Shown: positions 8,744 through 17,513 of the stretch, piece after piece
How the letters are laid out: the number at the start of each line of letters is the position of its first letter
How positions within the stretch are numbered: the first letter of the stretch is position 1
Translations under genes and position numbers: made by a program
The notes under the pieces: model-generated
Told to the model about the DNA's origin: nothing
Seen by the model: only the letters and a program-made list of their open reading frames with translations
Databases searched by the model: none
Virus record (IMG/VR): IMGVR_UViG_3300028837_004134
Coordinates: 19,417-83,416 of that record
From: a virus
Direction: 5' to 3' (one strand)
DNA: 64,000 nucleotides

Positions 8744-8771
8744 ATTATAAGACCTGATAAACGTCAGGGCA
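8744..8771 (-). promoter_or_regulatory. Sigma-70-type promoter of the nuclease-lexA pair
   Basis: On the minus strand TTGCCC, a 17-nt spacer and a perfect TATAAT precede the gene at 8735. I do not see a clear LexA operator palindrome here. Confidence 0.5.
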
Positions 8772-8888
8772 ATAGGAAAATGTACATAAAACCACAAATA
8801 ACGATTTTAGGGCATGGTGGAGAGATAAAGACCGCTGGCGGATAGGGGGAAGTTGGAGAAAAGAGACTCGCGGATGTGATGGTCGTGA

Positions 8889-9338
8889 TCAGTCCGTTTG
8901 ATCTTGGACCAGCTTCTCCCACATCCTGCGCTGGCGGTGCCAGTGAGGAACGGCGGCTACGGGGCGGACGTCTTTCTCCATGATCGGATCACGACCCGTA
9001 GTAGTGCGGGGAAGGAACAGGATTTCTTCTTGGATGTCCGGAGCAAGATTCAAGAGACTCATGATTTGCGTGATGCGGGCGCGCGTCACGTAACCCAGGC
9101 GGGCAAGGTCGGCATAGTCACTCACTTCGCTGTTTTGGATCAAGCCGGCGAACCGAATGGCGAGCGCCATCAACCGGGAGATACGAGGCATGTTGCCAGC
9201 TTCGACGTTTCGCTTTTCAGGGTTTGGCTCTAATGCCCGTTTCACTCTGCCTCGGTGCCTGCTCTTGGGTCGAAAGGTCCAGGTAACCTCCAGGGCGCTT
9301 GAACCAGGATCGACCTTTGTCGGATCATCTTGTTTCAT
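8889..9338 (-). CDS. Recombinase-partner HTH protein (copy 1)
   Basis: This 149-aa protein has a helix-turn-helix segment of the type DYADLARLGYVTRARITQIMSLLNLAPDIQEEILFL, which often follows large serine recombinase genes in mobile elements. It overlaps the recombinase stop by ATGA, so translation is coupled. It probably binds element DNA as a regulator or directionality partner, which is inference. The counterpart in element 2 is at 59884-60342. Confidence 0.75.
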   Translation of the reverse strand: MKQDDPTKVDPGSSALEVTWTFRPKSRHRGRVKRALEPNPEKRNVEAGNMPRISRLMALAIRFAGLIQNSEVSDYADLARLGYVTRARITQIMSLLNLAPDIQEEILFLPRTTTGRDPIMEKDVRPVAAVPHWHRQRRMWEKLVQDQTD

Positions 9339-10942
9339 TGCGATTCCTTTTCATTGGACGGGCTCTTTTCCGCGCAAAGCGCCTTGATGCCAAGCGACCG
9401 GAATGTCACCTTTATGCTTTCGTCTCTGCCGTCGTAGCCGATGCGCTCGATTAAGAGCTTGATGATCCGGGATTGCTCCCGAGAGTTAAGTGACTTCCAA
9501 ACCGGCGTGAAGGCCGACAAGGACCGCGCTATTTCCTCTTCGTCTACCGCTTCCCTCTGCAGGGTGATGATCTCATCTTCGATCTCCGTCATACGCTGCT
9601 CGGCGTTACGAATCTGATCCTGGAGATCGGCCAGTTGGTCAATAGTGGAACTGTCGATTGAAATGCCCGATGGTTCCCCGATGAGCTTCCGCAGTCTTAT
9701 GTGCAAACGCCTGAGTTGCTTTTTCTGGACTCGTTGTTCACGGTTCAGTTCCGCAAGGCGGGTTTCACTCTTTGCCTGAACCCGCCTCACCGTCTCTGCG
9801 ATGATCTCCTGGTTGGAGCCGATCCCATGGATATGTTCCACTATAAAGGACTCGATATCATGGGCGTTGATAGATTTCGTTGGGCACGCCGACCACCCTC
9901 GTTGCTGAGCATTCAAGCAGACATAATAGCGGTAGCGTCTGTTCTTCTTAACGGTATAAGTGTGCATCATGGCAGTGCCGCAGGGGACGCAATAGAGTAG
10001 CCCTCTTAGAAGCGCTCCGTACTTGCTGCGCACGTCTATTCCGCCACTGCGTGCGTTCTGCCTTAGCAGATCCCGGCCCTGCTGCCACAGGTCCTCGCTA
10101 ATAATCTGTTCGTGTTCCCCAGGATAAATCGAATCCTTGTATCTTACTTTTCCAGTGTAGATTACATTGGTAAGCAAACGGAAAAGGCTATTCTTGGTGA
10201 ACTGCTTACCTCCGCGCTCCCGTCCCTTTTTGGTGACCCAGTGTTTCGTATGCCAGTTTCGTCGATTGAGTTCCTGCACGACGGTGAGCAGCCTCTGGCG
10301 GTCGAGATACAGGTCGAAAATCGCACGAACCTGTTCAGCTTCCTCCTGGTTGACGACGAGTCGGCCAGCCTGTGAATCAATGTCATAACCCAACACCGGC
10401 ATCCCACCGGTCCATTTGCCCTTTTTTCTCGCTGCCGATATCTTGTCCCGCGTGCGCTCGGAGATGATCTCCCGCTCGAACTGGGCGAAGGAGAGCAGGA
10501 TGTTCAGGGTAAGGCGGCCCATTGAACTGGTCGTGTTGAACTGCTGGGTAACCGAAACGAAACTCACACCGTGCTTGTCAAAAAGCCCGATGATGCGAGA
10601 AAAGTCGAGCAGCGAGCGACTCAAGCGATCTACCTTGTAGACCACCACACAATCGATCTCACCATTCTCGATGTCCGAGATAAGGCGTCTGAGTGCGGGG
10701 CGTTCCATGTTACCACCAGTGAAGCCGCCGTCGTTATAAGCATCGGGTTGGCAGACCCAACCCTCATGCTGCTGACTTCTGATGAATGACTCGGCCGACT
10801 CCCGCTGGGCGTCCAGACTGTTGAACTCCTGGTCGAGCCCTTCGTCTGTGGATTTGCGGGTGTATATTGCACAGCGGATGGTTCCATTGTGATTCGGGCA
10901 TATATCTCCTGGCGTAGTGTAAGCCCGACTTCCGGAATTCAT
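9335..10942 (-). CDS. Large serine recombinase (copy 1)
   Basis: This 535-aa enzyme has the resolvase catalytic domain first, with the nucleophile Ser31 in IYTRKSTDEG and the VVYKVDRLSRSLLDF and FAQFEREIISERT signatures. It continues with a recombinase domain (MPVLGYDIDSQAGRLVVN) and a zinc-ribbon/coiled-coil tail (LLYCVPCGTAMMHTY...ARRYYVC-like cysteines, then a long coiled coil). Enzymes of this kind integrate and excise phages at short attachment sites. It overlaps DUF2924 upstream and the HTH gene downstream by ATGA. The attachment region is expected at the nearby right end (12.08 kb). The length is normal, so it may be active even though the left end of the element is lost. Confidence 0.9.
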   Translation of the reverse strand: MNSGSRAYTTPGDICPNHNGTIRCAIYTRKSTDEGLDQEFNSLDAQRESAESFIRSQQHEGWVCQPDAYNDGGFTGGNMERPALRRLISDIENGEIDCVVVYKVDRLSRSLLDFSRIIGLFDKHGVSFVSVTQQFNTTSSMGRLTLNILLSFAQFEREIISERTRDKISAARKKGKWTGGMPVLGYDIDSQAGRLVVNQEEAEQVRAIFDLYLDRQRLLTVVQELNRRNWHTKHWVTKKGRERGGKQFTKNSLFRLLTNVIYTGKVRYKDSIYPGEHEQIISEDLWQQGRDLLRQNARSGGIDVRSKYGALLRGLLYCVPCGTAMMHTYTVKKNRRYRYYVCLNAQQRGWSACPTKSINAHDIESFIVEHIHGIGSNQEIIAETVRRVQAKSETRLAELNREQRVQKKQLRRLHIRLRKLIGEPSGISIDSSTIDQLADLQDQIRNAEQRMTEIEDEIITLQREAVDEEEIARSLSAFTPVWKSLNSREQSRIIKLLIERIGYDGRDESIKVTFRSLGIKALCAEKSPSNEKESQ

Positions 10943-11484
10943 TCTCGTTCATCCCTCCTCTCGGTTTCATGGTTTCCATTGCTACGTACTTTGCTTCCGG
11001 TGAGACCGAAGAAAAGAAAGCCGTTCCATTTATTCCCAGTCACTTCACGTGCGATGGCGCTGAGTGATTTGTAGCGGCGATCTTCGTACTCGAACCCCTC
11101 GTCAAGAACCTTGACCACGACGGTCTTGTCACGGAACTCCCGCACAAGAAGCGTGCCCGGCAGAGGAAGACGGGAATCACGGGAGGTACTGACTCTTCCG
11201 CTTATCGTCCTACTGCGCATCTCGGCCGATCCGTACTTGTATGGATCGCGGGGAGTACGGATTCTCAGGTCAGCGTCGTTGGCTAATTCTTCAGCCCGGC
11301 GGCGGGCCCGTTGGGAAAGATCACCTTCAGCCAGAGACTGCAGTCGCCAGGCGATACGTTTGCGTAGGAACTCCTTGTGGTGGGAGCGAGTCTCCTCACC
11401 GAAGACGTCGAGGTATTTCTCCCGCAGCTCCCCGACAGTTATCCTGCCTAATTCCTGGACTTCCTTGTACGTCTCTGCGTTCAT
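10939..11484 (-). CDS. DUF2924 family protein (copy 1)
   Basis: This 181-aa protein matches the DUF2924 family that travels with serine recombinases in many phages. Signatures are LREKYLDVFGEETRS.HKEFLRKRIAWRLQ early, then LPLPGTLLVREFRDKTVVVKVLDEGFEYEDRRYKSLSAIAREVTG (two adjoining stretches). Its function is unknown, and a role with the recombinase is inferred from constant linkage. The ATG at 11484 is chosen because GGAGG lies 7 nt upstream. Its stop overlaps the recombinase start. Element 2 has the same gene at 61943-62488. Confidence 0.8.
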   Translation of the reverse strand: MNAETYKEVQELGRITVGELREKYLDVFGEETRSHHKEFLRKRIAWRLQSLAEGDLSQRARRRAEELANDADLRIRTPRDPYKYGSAEMRSRTISGRVSTSRDSRLPLPGTLLVREFRDKTVVVKVLDEGFEYEDRRYKSLSAIAREVTGNKWNGFLFFGLTGSKVRSNGNHETERRDERE

Positions 11485-11538
11485 CTCCAAACCTCCATTC
11501 TTCTCTTCGCAGCGTTAAGTTACCTATGAATGAAGGCC

Positions 11539-11742
11539 TTAGCGGCTCGAACTATCAAGGTGATTCTCCGTAAACGGCTCAGATTCTACGACTTGCGCCA
11601 CATCGGTAGGGATTGATGGGTACTCGGGCGATGGTGAAAGACGTCTTGACTTGAGATGTCTGAAGCAGCCTCCAGCCAGGATTGAAGCAATCTCTGTTGC
11701 GACCTCGTCCGGTTCCGTTGGGAGGTGATCATCGTTATCCAT
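11539..11742 (-). CDS. Small element protein, first gene of the recombinase operon (copy 1)
   Basis: This 67-aa acidic protein begins MDNDDHLPTEPDEVATEIASILA. AAGGAG lies upstream of the ATG. The same small gene sits in element 2 (62514-62741) with conserved termini, so it is real. No known family is visible. It is the leading gene of the operon with DUF2924 and the recombinase, about 40 nt downstream of a predicted element promoter. Confidence 0.6.
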   Translation of the reverse strand: MDNDDHLPTEPDEVATEIASILAGGCFRHLKSRRLSPSPEYPSIPTDVAQVVESEPFTENHLDSSSR

Positions 11743-11780
11743 GTGTTTCTCCTTCGCAGTAAAAGCGCCAGCATACGATA

Positions 11781-11811
11781 GATACCTACCGGAGGTGTTC
11801 TTGAATCGTCG
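11781..11811 (-). promoter_or_regulatory. Putative element sigma promoter, site 2 (recombinase operon, copy 1)
   Basis: In the minus direction CGACG, 13 nt, then CTCCGGTAGGTATC. It lies about 40 nt upstream of the first gene of the recombinase operon. Confidence 0.6.
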
Positions 11812-12013
11812 AACCGGGTTCGTCAGAAACCACCGGGCTGTTAACCAGCGGGAATCTGGAAATGGAGAAACGGAGAATCAGGAGGAGATATTCGCGGGCA
11901 TCGGGTGCATATCGTCCGGTTTGTTTTTCACCCCGGAGGGAACGTCTCGGAACGGAGAATCAGGGATGATGTACGGATGCGCTTAACCCCGCGCAACTCA
12001 AACAGAAACGACA

Positions 12014-12074
12014 AAACCCCGACCGGTTGTCCCGTCGGGGTTTCGCGTTAAACAAAAACCGCCAGAGTTGGCGG
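12014..12074 (-). terminator. Two stacked hairpin terminators at the right end of element 1
   Basis: The stem AAACCCCGAC/GTCGGGGTTT (12014-12043) works in both directions. The stem CCGCCA/TGGCGG (12059-12074) is followed on the minus strand by TTTTTG. The second looks like the natural terminator of a tRNA gene, because it directly follows the CCA end that defines the attachment core. Confidence 0.65.
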
Positions 12075-12075
12075 C

Positions 12076-12093
12076 TATAATTTTGGCTCCCCG
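12076..12093 (-). other. Attachment-core remnant with tRNA 3' end (element 1)
   Basis: On the minus strand CGGGGAGCCAAA ends in a tRNA-like CCA and is followed by the terminator. The same block, with one extra G, sits in the tRNA fragment at the right end of element 2. Similarity between the two elements stops here, which marks the element edge. The rest of the tRNA is absent at this copy. Confidence 0.45.
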
Positions 12094-12128
12094 AACGCAA
12101 CGACCAACATAACCGCTTCCGATCATTC

Positions 12129-12284
12129 TCACTCTCCCGCCGCTAACCGTAAGTCTTCTAATATCAATAGGATGTCAGCAGGATGTGGGGAGAGCGCCGC
12201 TCGAAGAGGGCAAGAAACGACATCAATTCCAGTTCCCTCAACATCCTTTATCCCGCCAAGACGTGCAATCTCAGTGGTCTTCAT
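12129..12284 (-). CDS. Possible 51-aa protein of unknown function
   Basis: A short frame (MKTTEIARLGGIKDVEG...PADILLILEDLRLAAGE) begins at an ATG that overlaps by ATGA the stop of another short frame (12281-12346, MTWEEEDWVDEDTTSHRGPDE). Stop-start overlap of two small acidic proteins is typical of phage gene runs. I recognise neither. The pair lies just outside the element 1 end, so it could be a leftover of an earlier phage. The rest of 12094-12529 holds only a perfect GGCCCAGAG/CTCTGGGCC hairpin near 12419-12445 and no other gene I can defend. Confidence 0.3.
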   Translation of the reverse strand: MKTTEIARLGGIKDVEGTGIDVVSCPLRAALSPHPADILLILEDLRLAAGE

Positions 12285-12529
12285 TCGTCCGGCCCCCTGT
12301 GCGATGTGGTATCCTCGTCAACCCAGTCTTCCTCTTCCCAGGTCATGCCACGGCGGCCGGGTACTTTGCGTGTGGCACCAGCTCGGTAGAACGGGCAGCT
12401 TTTCGGGCCGCGTAGCTTAGGCCCAGAGCGTTGCCACTCTGGGCCCAATCCCCCTCGCTGTGGGCTGGCGCGTCTTGTTCGACCAGCGTCCTGCAACGGG
12501 CTAAAATGAACGCGCGCCAGCCAGAGCAC

Positions 12530-15199
12530 TCATTTGAGCAGCACCATCTTCCGGCTTTCGACGAATTCACCGGCTTCAAGACGGTAGAAGTAAACACCGC
12601 TGGCGACGTCGCTGCCATCCCAGGTACATGAGTATTCTCCCGGGCTGAGGTATTTATCTGCCAGAGTTGTTATCCTCTGCCCCATGACGTTGTAGATTTC
12701 GAGCTTTGCGTGGGATCCCCGAGGCAAGGAGAACCTGATCTCAGTAATCGGGTTGAACGGGTTCGGGCGGTTTTGCGACAAGAAGAACGATCCTGGTAAC
12801 TCTCTCTCGCTTGGATTCTCTGCATCATTGTAATCCCCTGGTGCAGGCCGAGGCTGATCATCCATGCAACCTTGCACAATATTGAAGCCCTTCTCGTTCT
12901 CCTTCACGTCTAAATTCTCATAGAGCGGAACACTTGGCCAATTACGGACAAAGATTCTGTAGCTACCTGCAAGAACGTCCTCAAACGAGTATACACCAGC
13001 AGCATTAGTCGTGACAGTATCTATGCTATCCGTCAGCGTGTTCACGAGGCACACATACAGACCGTTAATAGGGGTAGCATCGTCAAGGGTAGGGTCACAG
13101 TAATGTTTTGCCCAGCCCTTGATCTCAAACCCAGGCGTGCAGAAGTTCCTGTAGGGCGAACTCCAATCACCCCAGCCGCAATCATTATGAGCACGAACAC
13201 GCCAGTAGTACCTGGTGCCTTGAGCGAGACCGGAGGCGTTGTAGTAAGACGGTTGGGCATCTATCACCGGCAAACTGAAATCGGGGTTGGTGTCCACCTG
13301 GATCTGGTACTTGTCCGCACCACTGACATCACTCCAATCAAGATGGACCGGCTGAGACTGCTTCCTTGCCTCACTATCCGGACTCACATACAACGGTGCA
13401 GGCGGCGCCGATATGACCGTCACTGTCCTGTCCGGACTATCACCGCTGCAACCACAATCGTTACATGCCCGGACATCGTAGGTGTAATCACCTATGACAT
13501 TCTTGGTATAGCACTTCTGACTCACGTTGCCCACGTTGTCCCAGGAACCACCATTCTCCCGAATCTCATAGAATGTGGCGCCAGACACAGGTGACCAACT
13601 CACACAAAACTCGTTATCCACGCACACCGGGTTCGGCGACGCTGTGGGCTGAGGAGGTGGAGGGGGGGGACCATTCACCGTCACACATCGCTGAGGACTA
13701 TTACCGCTGGTCCCACACTGGTTCTTTGCCTTTACTGTGTAGCAGTATTCGCCCGGGGACGGCTTCGACGTGCACCAGCTTGTTGTATTGCCGACATTCT
13801 GACAACTGCTTCCCACACAGACCTCATACGAAGTCGCACCCGACACCGAACCCCATGTCAGGCAGTATTGTGAATTCACGCATACCGGATTGGGCGAAGC
13901 CGACGGTGTGCCCGGTGTACCGGGAACATCGACTGCGTAAAAGTTACGAGTTGAACACCAGTAGCCACAACCGCAATCATCATTGCATCCCGCCACCCGC
14001 CAATAATACGTCTTCCAGGGATCAAGGCCGCTTGCATAATAATGTGATGTGGATGTATAGACGTCTATCACCGGGCTGGAAAAATCTGAATTGTCATCTA
14101 CCTGCAAATGATATTCTGTCGCATCCCCGACGTCCGACCAGTCGATAGGTACCGACGGATTAACACAAACCGTTGTGTTATGTGGTACCAATGGCACCGG
14201 TGCGCCGGGAACATCGACTGCGTAAAAGTTACGAGTTGAACACCAGTAGCCACAACCGCAATCATCATTGCATCCCGCCACCCGCCAATAATACGTCTTC
14301 CAGGGATCAAGGCCGCTTGCATAATAATGTGATGCGGATGTATAGACATCTATCACCGGGCTGGAAAAATCTGAATTGTCATCTACCTGCAAATGATATT
14401 CTGTCGCATCCCCGACATCCGTCCAGTCGATAGGTACCGACGGATTAACACAAGCCGTTGTGTTATGTGGTACCAATGGCACCGGTGCGCCGGGGGTTTC
14501 GCAGTTTATATCCAAAAAGTATTCACCGCTTGCCGTATTATTGCACCATACTACCAAACCATACCAGTCAGTCGACTGCACTGTATAAGTAAAGGTCTCA
14601 TCCCCCGATATGCCATTAACATCTGACTTCCTGATTTGTGCAGAGCGGGTGGCGTAGTATGCGCTGTTCTCTGATTTAAATAATGCCACCCCTAAATCAA
14701 TTGTTCCATTTGTTATATCCAATGTAAAGGTAAATGTCTCCCCTGCTTCTAAATAAACATCCCAGATTTTGACCACATGATATGAGTCCCAATTATAGGC
14801 TCCAAATCTTCCGGGTGGGTCTAGATATTCGCTTCCGTTTTCGTATTCAACGTAACACCCGACTGATCCACTGTATTTCTTAATCTTTATCCCCTCCCAT
14901 CCGGTTGGTGAATGATTGTAATCAGTCACAACATAATCCACTGCATCGCCTGACCATTCAGACGATGCCACCAAGTTGCTAAATGAAGTTTCAGTATATA
15001 ATTGAATATCCCAATCATCGCCACTCATTGGCCTAACCCCTACAACAGCCCAGAAATAATCACCTTGATTGTATTTGAAATACCACGGCGTAGTGTATCC
15101 CAAGATGTTAATAACCTCTCCATCGGAAAGTACCTGCGCTGGAAATACAGGGGAAGCCATTATCACATAAAACAGGGAAATCAATATCAACGTTCTCAT
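12530..15199 (-). CDS. Secreted fibronectin-III-like repeat protein with C-terminal sorting tail
   Basis: This 889-aa exported protein starts at the ATG at 15199 (GGAGGG 5 nt upstream), giving the signal peptide MRTLILISLFYVIMASPVFP. A beta-rich domain of about 210 residues resembles bacterial pre-peptidase C-terminal domains (PSGTYTFTLD-like features). It is followed by about six FN3-like domains with the pattern P.LVPHNTT....P.F.W.DV.DATEYHLQVDDN...YYWRV, then a carboxypeptidase-regulatory-like domain (LVNTLTDSIDTVTTNAAGVYSFEDV). The last 85 residues (FFLSQNRPNPFNP...GVYFYRLEAGEFVESRKMVLLK) are a FlgD-like/type IX sorting tail, common in Zixibacteria and relatives. It is probably surface-bound or released. 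Its promoter and partners are unclear. Confidence 0.8.
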   Translation of the reverse strand: MRTLILISLFYVIMASPVFPAQVLSDGEVINILGYTTPWYFKYNQGDYFWAVVGVRPMSGDDWDIQLYTETSFSNLVASSEWSGDAVDYVVTDYNHSPTGWEGIKIKKYSGSVGCYVEYENGSEYLDPPGRFGAYNWDSYHVVKIWDVYLEAGETFTFTLDITNGTIDLGVALFKSENSAYYATRSAQIRKSDVNGISGDETFTYTVQSTDWYGLVVWCNNTASGEYFLDINCETPGAPVPLVPHNTTACVNPSVPIDWTDVGDATEYHLQVDDNSDFSSPVIDVYTSASHYYASGLDPWKTYYWRVAGCNDDCGCGYWCSTRNFYAVDVPGAPVPLVPHNTTVCVNPSVPIDWSDVGDATEYHLQVDDNSDFSSPVIDVYTSTSHYYASGLDPWKTYYWRVAGCNDDCGCGYWCSTRNFYAVDVPGTPGTPSASPNPVCVNSQYCLTWGSVSGATSYEVCVGSSCQNVGNTTSWCTSKPSPGEYCYTVKAKNQCGTSGNSPQRCVTVNGPPPPPPQPTASPNPVCVDNEFCVSWSPVSGATFYEIRENGGSWDNVGNVSQKCYTKNVIGDYTYDVRACNDCGCSGDSPDRTVTVISAPPAPLYVSPDSEARKQSQPVHLDWSDVSGADKYQIQVDTNPDFSLPVIDAQPSYYNASGLAQGTRYYWRVRAHNDCGWGDWSSPYRNFCTPGFEIKGWAKHYCDPTLDDATPINGLYVCLVNTLTDSIDTVTTNAAGVYSFEDVLAGSYRIFVRNWPSVPLYENLDVKENEKGFNIVQGCMDDQPRPAPGDYNDAENPSERELPGSFFLSQNRPNPFNPITEIRFSLPRGSHAKLEIYNVMGQRITTLADKYLSPGEYSCTWDGSDVASGVYFYRLEAGEFVESRKMVLLK
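13921..14490 (-). repeat. 285-bp tandem coding repeat
   Basis: Two adjacent copies (offset 285 bp, 95 codons) encode almost identical FN3-like domains, which indicates a recent internal duplication. Confidence 0.85.
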
Positions 15200-15332
15200 T
15201 GTACCCTCCAAGACTTGTGTTTCACTTCTTACTCGGATTCCTTCGTTGTCCATTCAACCCTCTATAGCTGCATCGTGGTGCAGTTGCAGAGAATCAGACA
15301 GGAGAAATCGGCAGTTTTGTTGAGAAATGCGG

Positions 15333-17495
15333 CTATTCTCGGCCTTCGACCATGCGAAGCTGGCCTTCGGTGACCCAACCGGAGTCGGTCCAGTAGGTTA
15401 CGGCGTCGCGGAGAGAGCCGTAATACGCCCGTGCGTCCTCAATCGGTGGCAGTTTGCCTTCTGCGACCAGGTGCCGGCGGTGGGTTATCAGGAAATCGTT
15501 CATGGCAACTTTGATGACTCGCAGGCGGTGATCAATGGTATAGATCAGCGAAGGCGTGTACTCGAATTTGACGGATTCGGAGATATGGACCTGAATTTGG
15601 CCGTCGTCAGCCAATCGTATGCCGTTGGGGCCGGGGGAGTTGTACCCCATAGGTAGCTCGCCGGGAAGGCAACCAATGTCTGATTTGGGAAAGAGAATGT
15701 AGCCCACTTGATTTCCTGGAATCCACCAGGGGTATTCGTTTTCTATACCAGGTTCGATGGGCGAGAAACCCTGAATGGAATCAGGTCTCAGTACTAGCAA
15801 GGCAACGCATTTCTTCCTGTTATAGAATCCTGTAAATAGAATCTCCTGCTGGCCGTCGCGGTCTATGTCTATCATCTTCTGGACGACCCCGTGCCCCCAG
15901 TGAATATACCATCCCAGCGAGTCGCCGTTCGGATTCCACAGTCGAAGATGTGCGCGAGCCGGTAGCTCCTGGTAAACCGTGGAGATGATTATTGGTCCGT
16001 TCCTCGTCTCCGCAATCCCTAGATAGCCCGCATCATATTGCACTCCTGTGGTGTCTTTCGGATATCTTCCCAGAATGGCTGCGTTTCGCATCCACCGAAG
16101 CTGCCCGTCATGCGAATAGAACCGGAGGAGCGCCCTGTCGTTACATACTTCATCGATTCTCGGCAGGAAGACGACCTCGTTCTTGCCATCGCTGTCGAAA
16201 TCATACAACCGGCCAAAACATGTGGCCCAGAGATTATCGCTGGTGATCTTGGAAATAGGACACGACAGCACGTCAGCCCATAACAAAGTACTGTCCCGGT
16301 TGTAGACTTCAAGTCCGTTAGTTGCTGGGTTGGCGATGGCATAGACAGGATTATCGTCAAACCAGGGCATGTAACTGGCCGGAGCCACCAGGTAGTACAA
16401 CACAGCCAGCATGACCAGCAGTGCCGGAACCTCTACCCAAACCGACCGCTTTGCTTTCCATGCCCTGCGTGCGACATAAGCGGCTGCTGAAGACCGCTCA
16501 GCCAATATCAAACGGGGATCGTTGACCACGGCCCCGATGGTCTCCACTCCGGCCAGATCGAGCCTTCGGCCAGGATCCTTCTTTTCCAGCTCCAATACCT
16601 GTGTCTGTGCGTCGGCCAGGTGCTTGCGGGGAATCACCAGGAGACTCAGATACGAATGGAAGGCCCGATAGATCTTGAGTTTGAGAGCATCGCTATCTAC
16701 CGGACTGAGTCTGCCATCGGCTGACAGGGCTCCGCTGAACGCCACCGAAGGCGAAACCGAAAGTTTGTCGCGGAATACCTCTGTTCTAGTCATGGCAGCG
16801 ATGGCACCAACCGCAAAAGCCACGCCCAGGGAATCACCTGTAAATCTAGCACCGGAAGAGTCAACGGCATAATCAAATCGGTAGCGCTTCTTGTGTGGCA
16901 ACCCGTATCGAGTTTCGAGGAATGCCCGTGCGGCCTTGATGGAATCGCGAGCCTGGGCAAGGAATCGATCATCGGGTTCACTCACCGGATTGCGAACAAC
17001 GACGTCATCGTCTTCTGCTTGTGAGGATATCCTGGAGGCGGTGACGATCAGATTCAATATGCGGCCTCTTGGGAGCAGATCCAAATCCGGATAATGTTCC
17101 ACGAAAAGGCAGGTGATGCGCACAGAACTTCCCGGCGACGAATGTAAAAGCGGAGATTTTTCCGCACCCATATCGATCTTGCCAGCCAGGCACGAAAAGG
17201 CATCGATATCATCCGGAGACACGACGACAGTTGGCTGTGTCTTCAGAAGATCAACCAGTCTCTCAACAGATTCAGTTTCCTCAGGTAGGAATTCCTGGGG
17301 ATCACTCTTGCCGGCTGCGATGGCGAGAGTCGGGATAAACTCACGGAAGTAGGACTCAATCCCTGCACCTTGATGGGACGCAACGGGATCAAAGAACCGC
17401 AGCCCGCACAGTAACCTCAGTTCAGGCATCTGTGCCAGCTTCAGGTCGTGGCGAAGTCGTGATGCCGCCCTTTCGATTTCTAATATGGAATTCAA
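15333..17495 (-). CDS. Membrane-anchored Lon-like (S16) protease with FG-GAP-like outer domain
   Basis: This 720-aa protein has an N-terminal cytoplasmic part containing a Lon-type proteolytic fold. GDSLGVAFAVGA places a candidate nucleophile at Ser222, and FSGALSADGRLSPVD about 30 residues later is followed by lysines at about 272-274 that could complete a Ser-Lys dyad. One transmembrane segment follows at about 350-372. The outer part has integrin-like calcium motifs (DFDSDGKNEVVFLPR, DIDRDGQQEILFTGF). No ATPase domain is present, so substrate delivery must differ from classic Lon. It lies 18 nt downstream of an anti-sigma-like gene, suggesting regulated proteolysis across the membrane. That link is inference. 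Confidence 0.65.
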   Translation of the reverse strand: MNSILEIERAASRLRHDLKLAQMPELRLLCGLRFFDPVASHQGAGIESYFREFIPTLAIAAGKSDPQEFLPEETESVERLVDLLKTQPTVVVSPDDIDAFSCLAGKIDMGAEKSPLLHSSPGSSVRITCLFVEHYPDLDLLPRGRILNLIVTASRISSQAEDDDVVVRNPVSEPDDRFLAQARDSIKAARAFLETRYGLPHKKRYRFDYAVDSSGARFTGDSLGVAFAVGAIAAMTRTEVFRDKLSVSPSVAFSGALSADGRLSPVDSDALKLKIYRAFHSYLSLLVIPRKHLADAQTQVLELEKKDPGRRLDLAGVETIGAVVNDPRLILAERSSAAAYVARRAWKAKRSVWVEVPALLVMLAVLYYLVAPASYMPWFDDNPVYAIANPATNGLEVYNRDSTLLWADVLSCPISKITSDNLWATCFGRLYDFDSDGKNEVVFLPRIDEVCNDRALLRFYSHDGQLRWMRNAAILGRYPKDTTGVQYDAGYLGIAETRNGPIIISTVYQELPARAHLRLWNPNGDSLGWYIHWGHGVVQKMIDIDRDGQQEILFTGFYNRKKCVALLVLRPDSIQGFSPIEPGIENEYPWWIPGNQVGYILFPKSDIGCLPGELPMGYNSPGPNGIRLADDGQIQVHISESVKFEYTPSLIYTIDHRLRVIKVAMNDFLITHRRHLVAEGKLPPIEDARAYYGSLRDAVTYWTDSGWVTEGQLRMVEGRE

Positions 17496-17513
17496 CTCCC
17501 CATGCCCCCCATC

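Noticed and set aside
7549-8800. LexA operator upstream of the lexA pair
   Set aside because: I looked for GAAC/GTTC- and CTG/CAG-type palindromes near 8740-8800 and found none convincing.
12360-12450. tRNA-like string AGCTCGGTAGAAC followed by hairpins
   Set aside because: No T-arm or matching acceptor stem can be formed; only the D-arm-like part resembles a tRNA.
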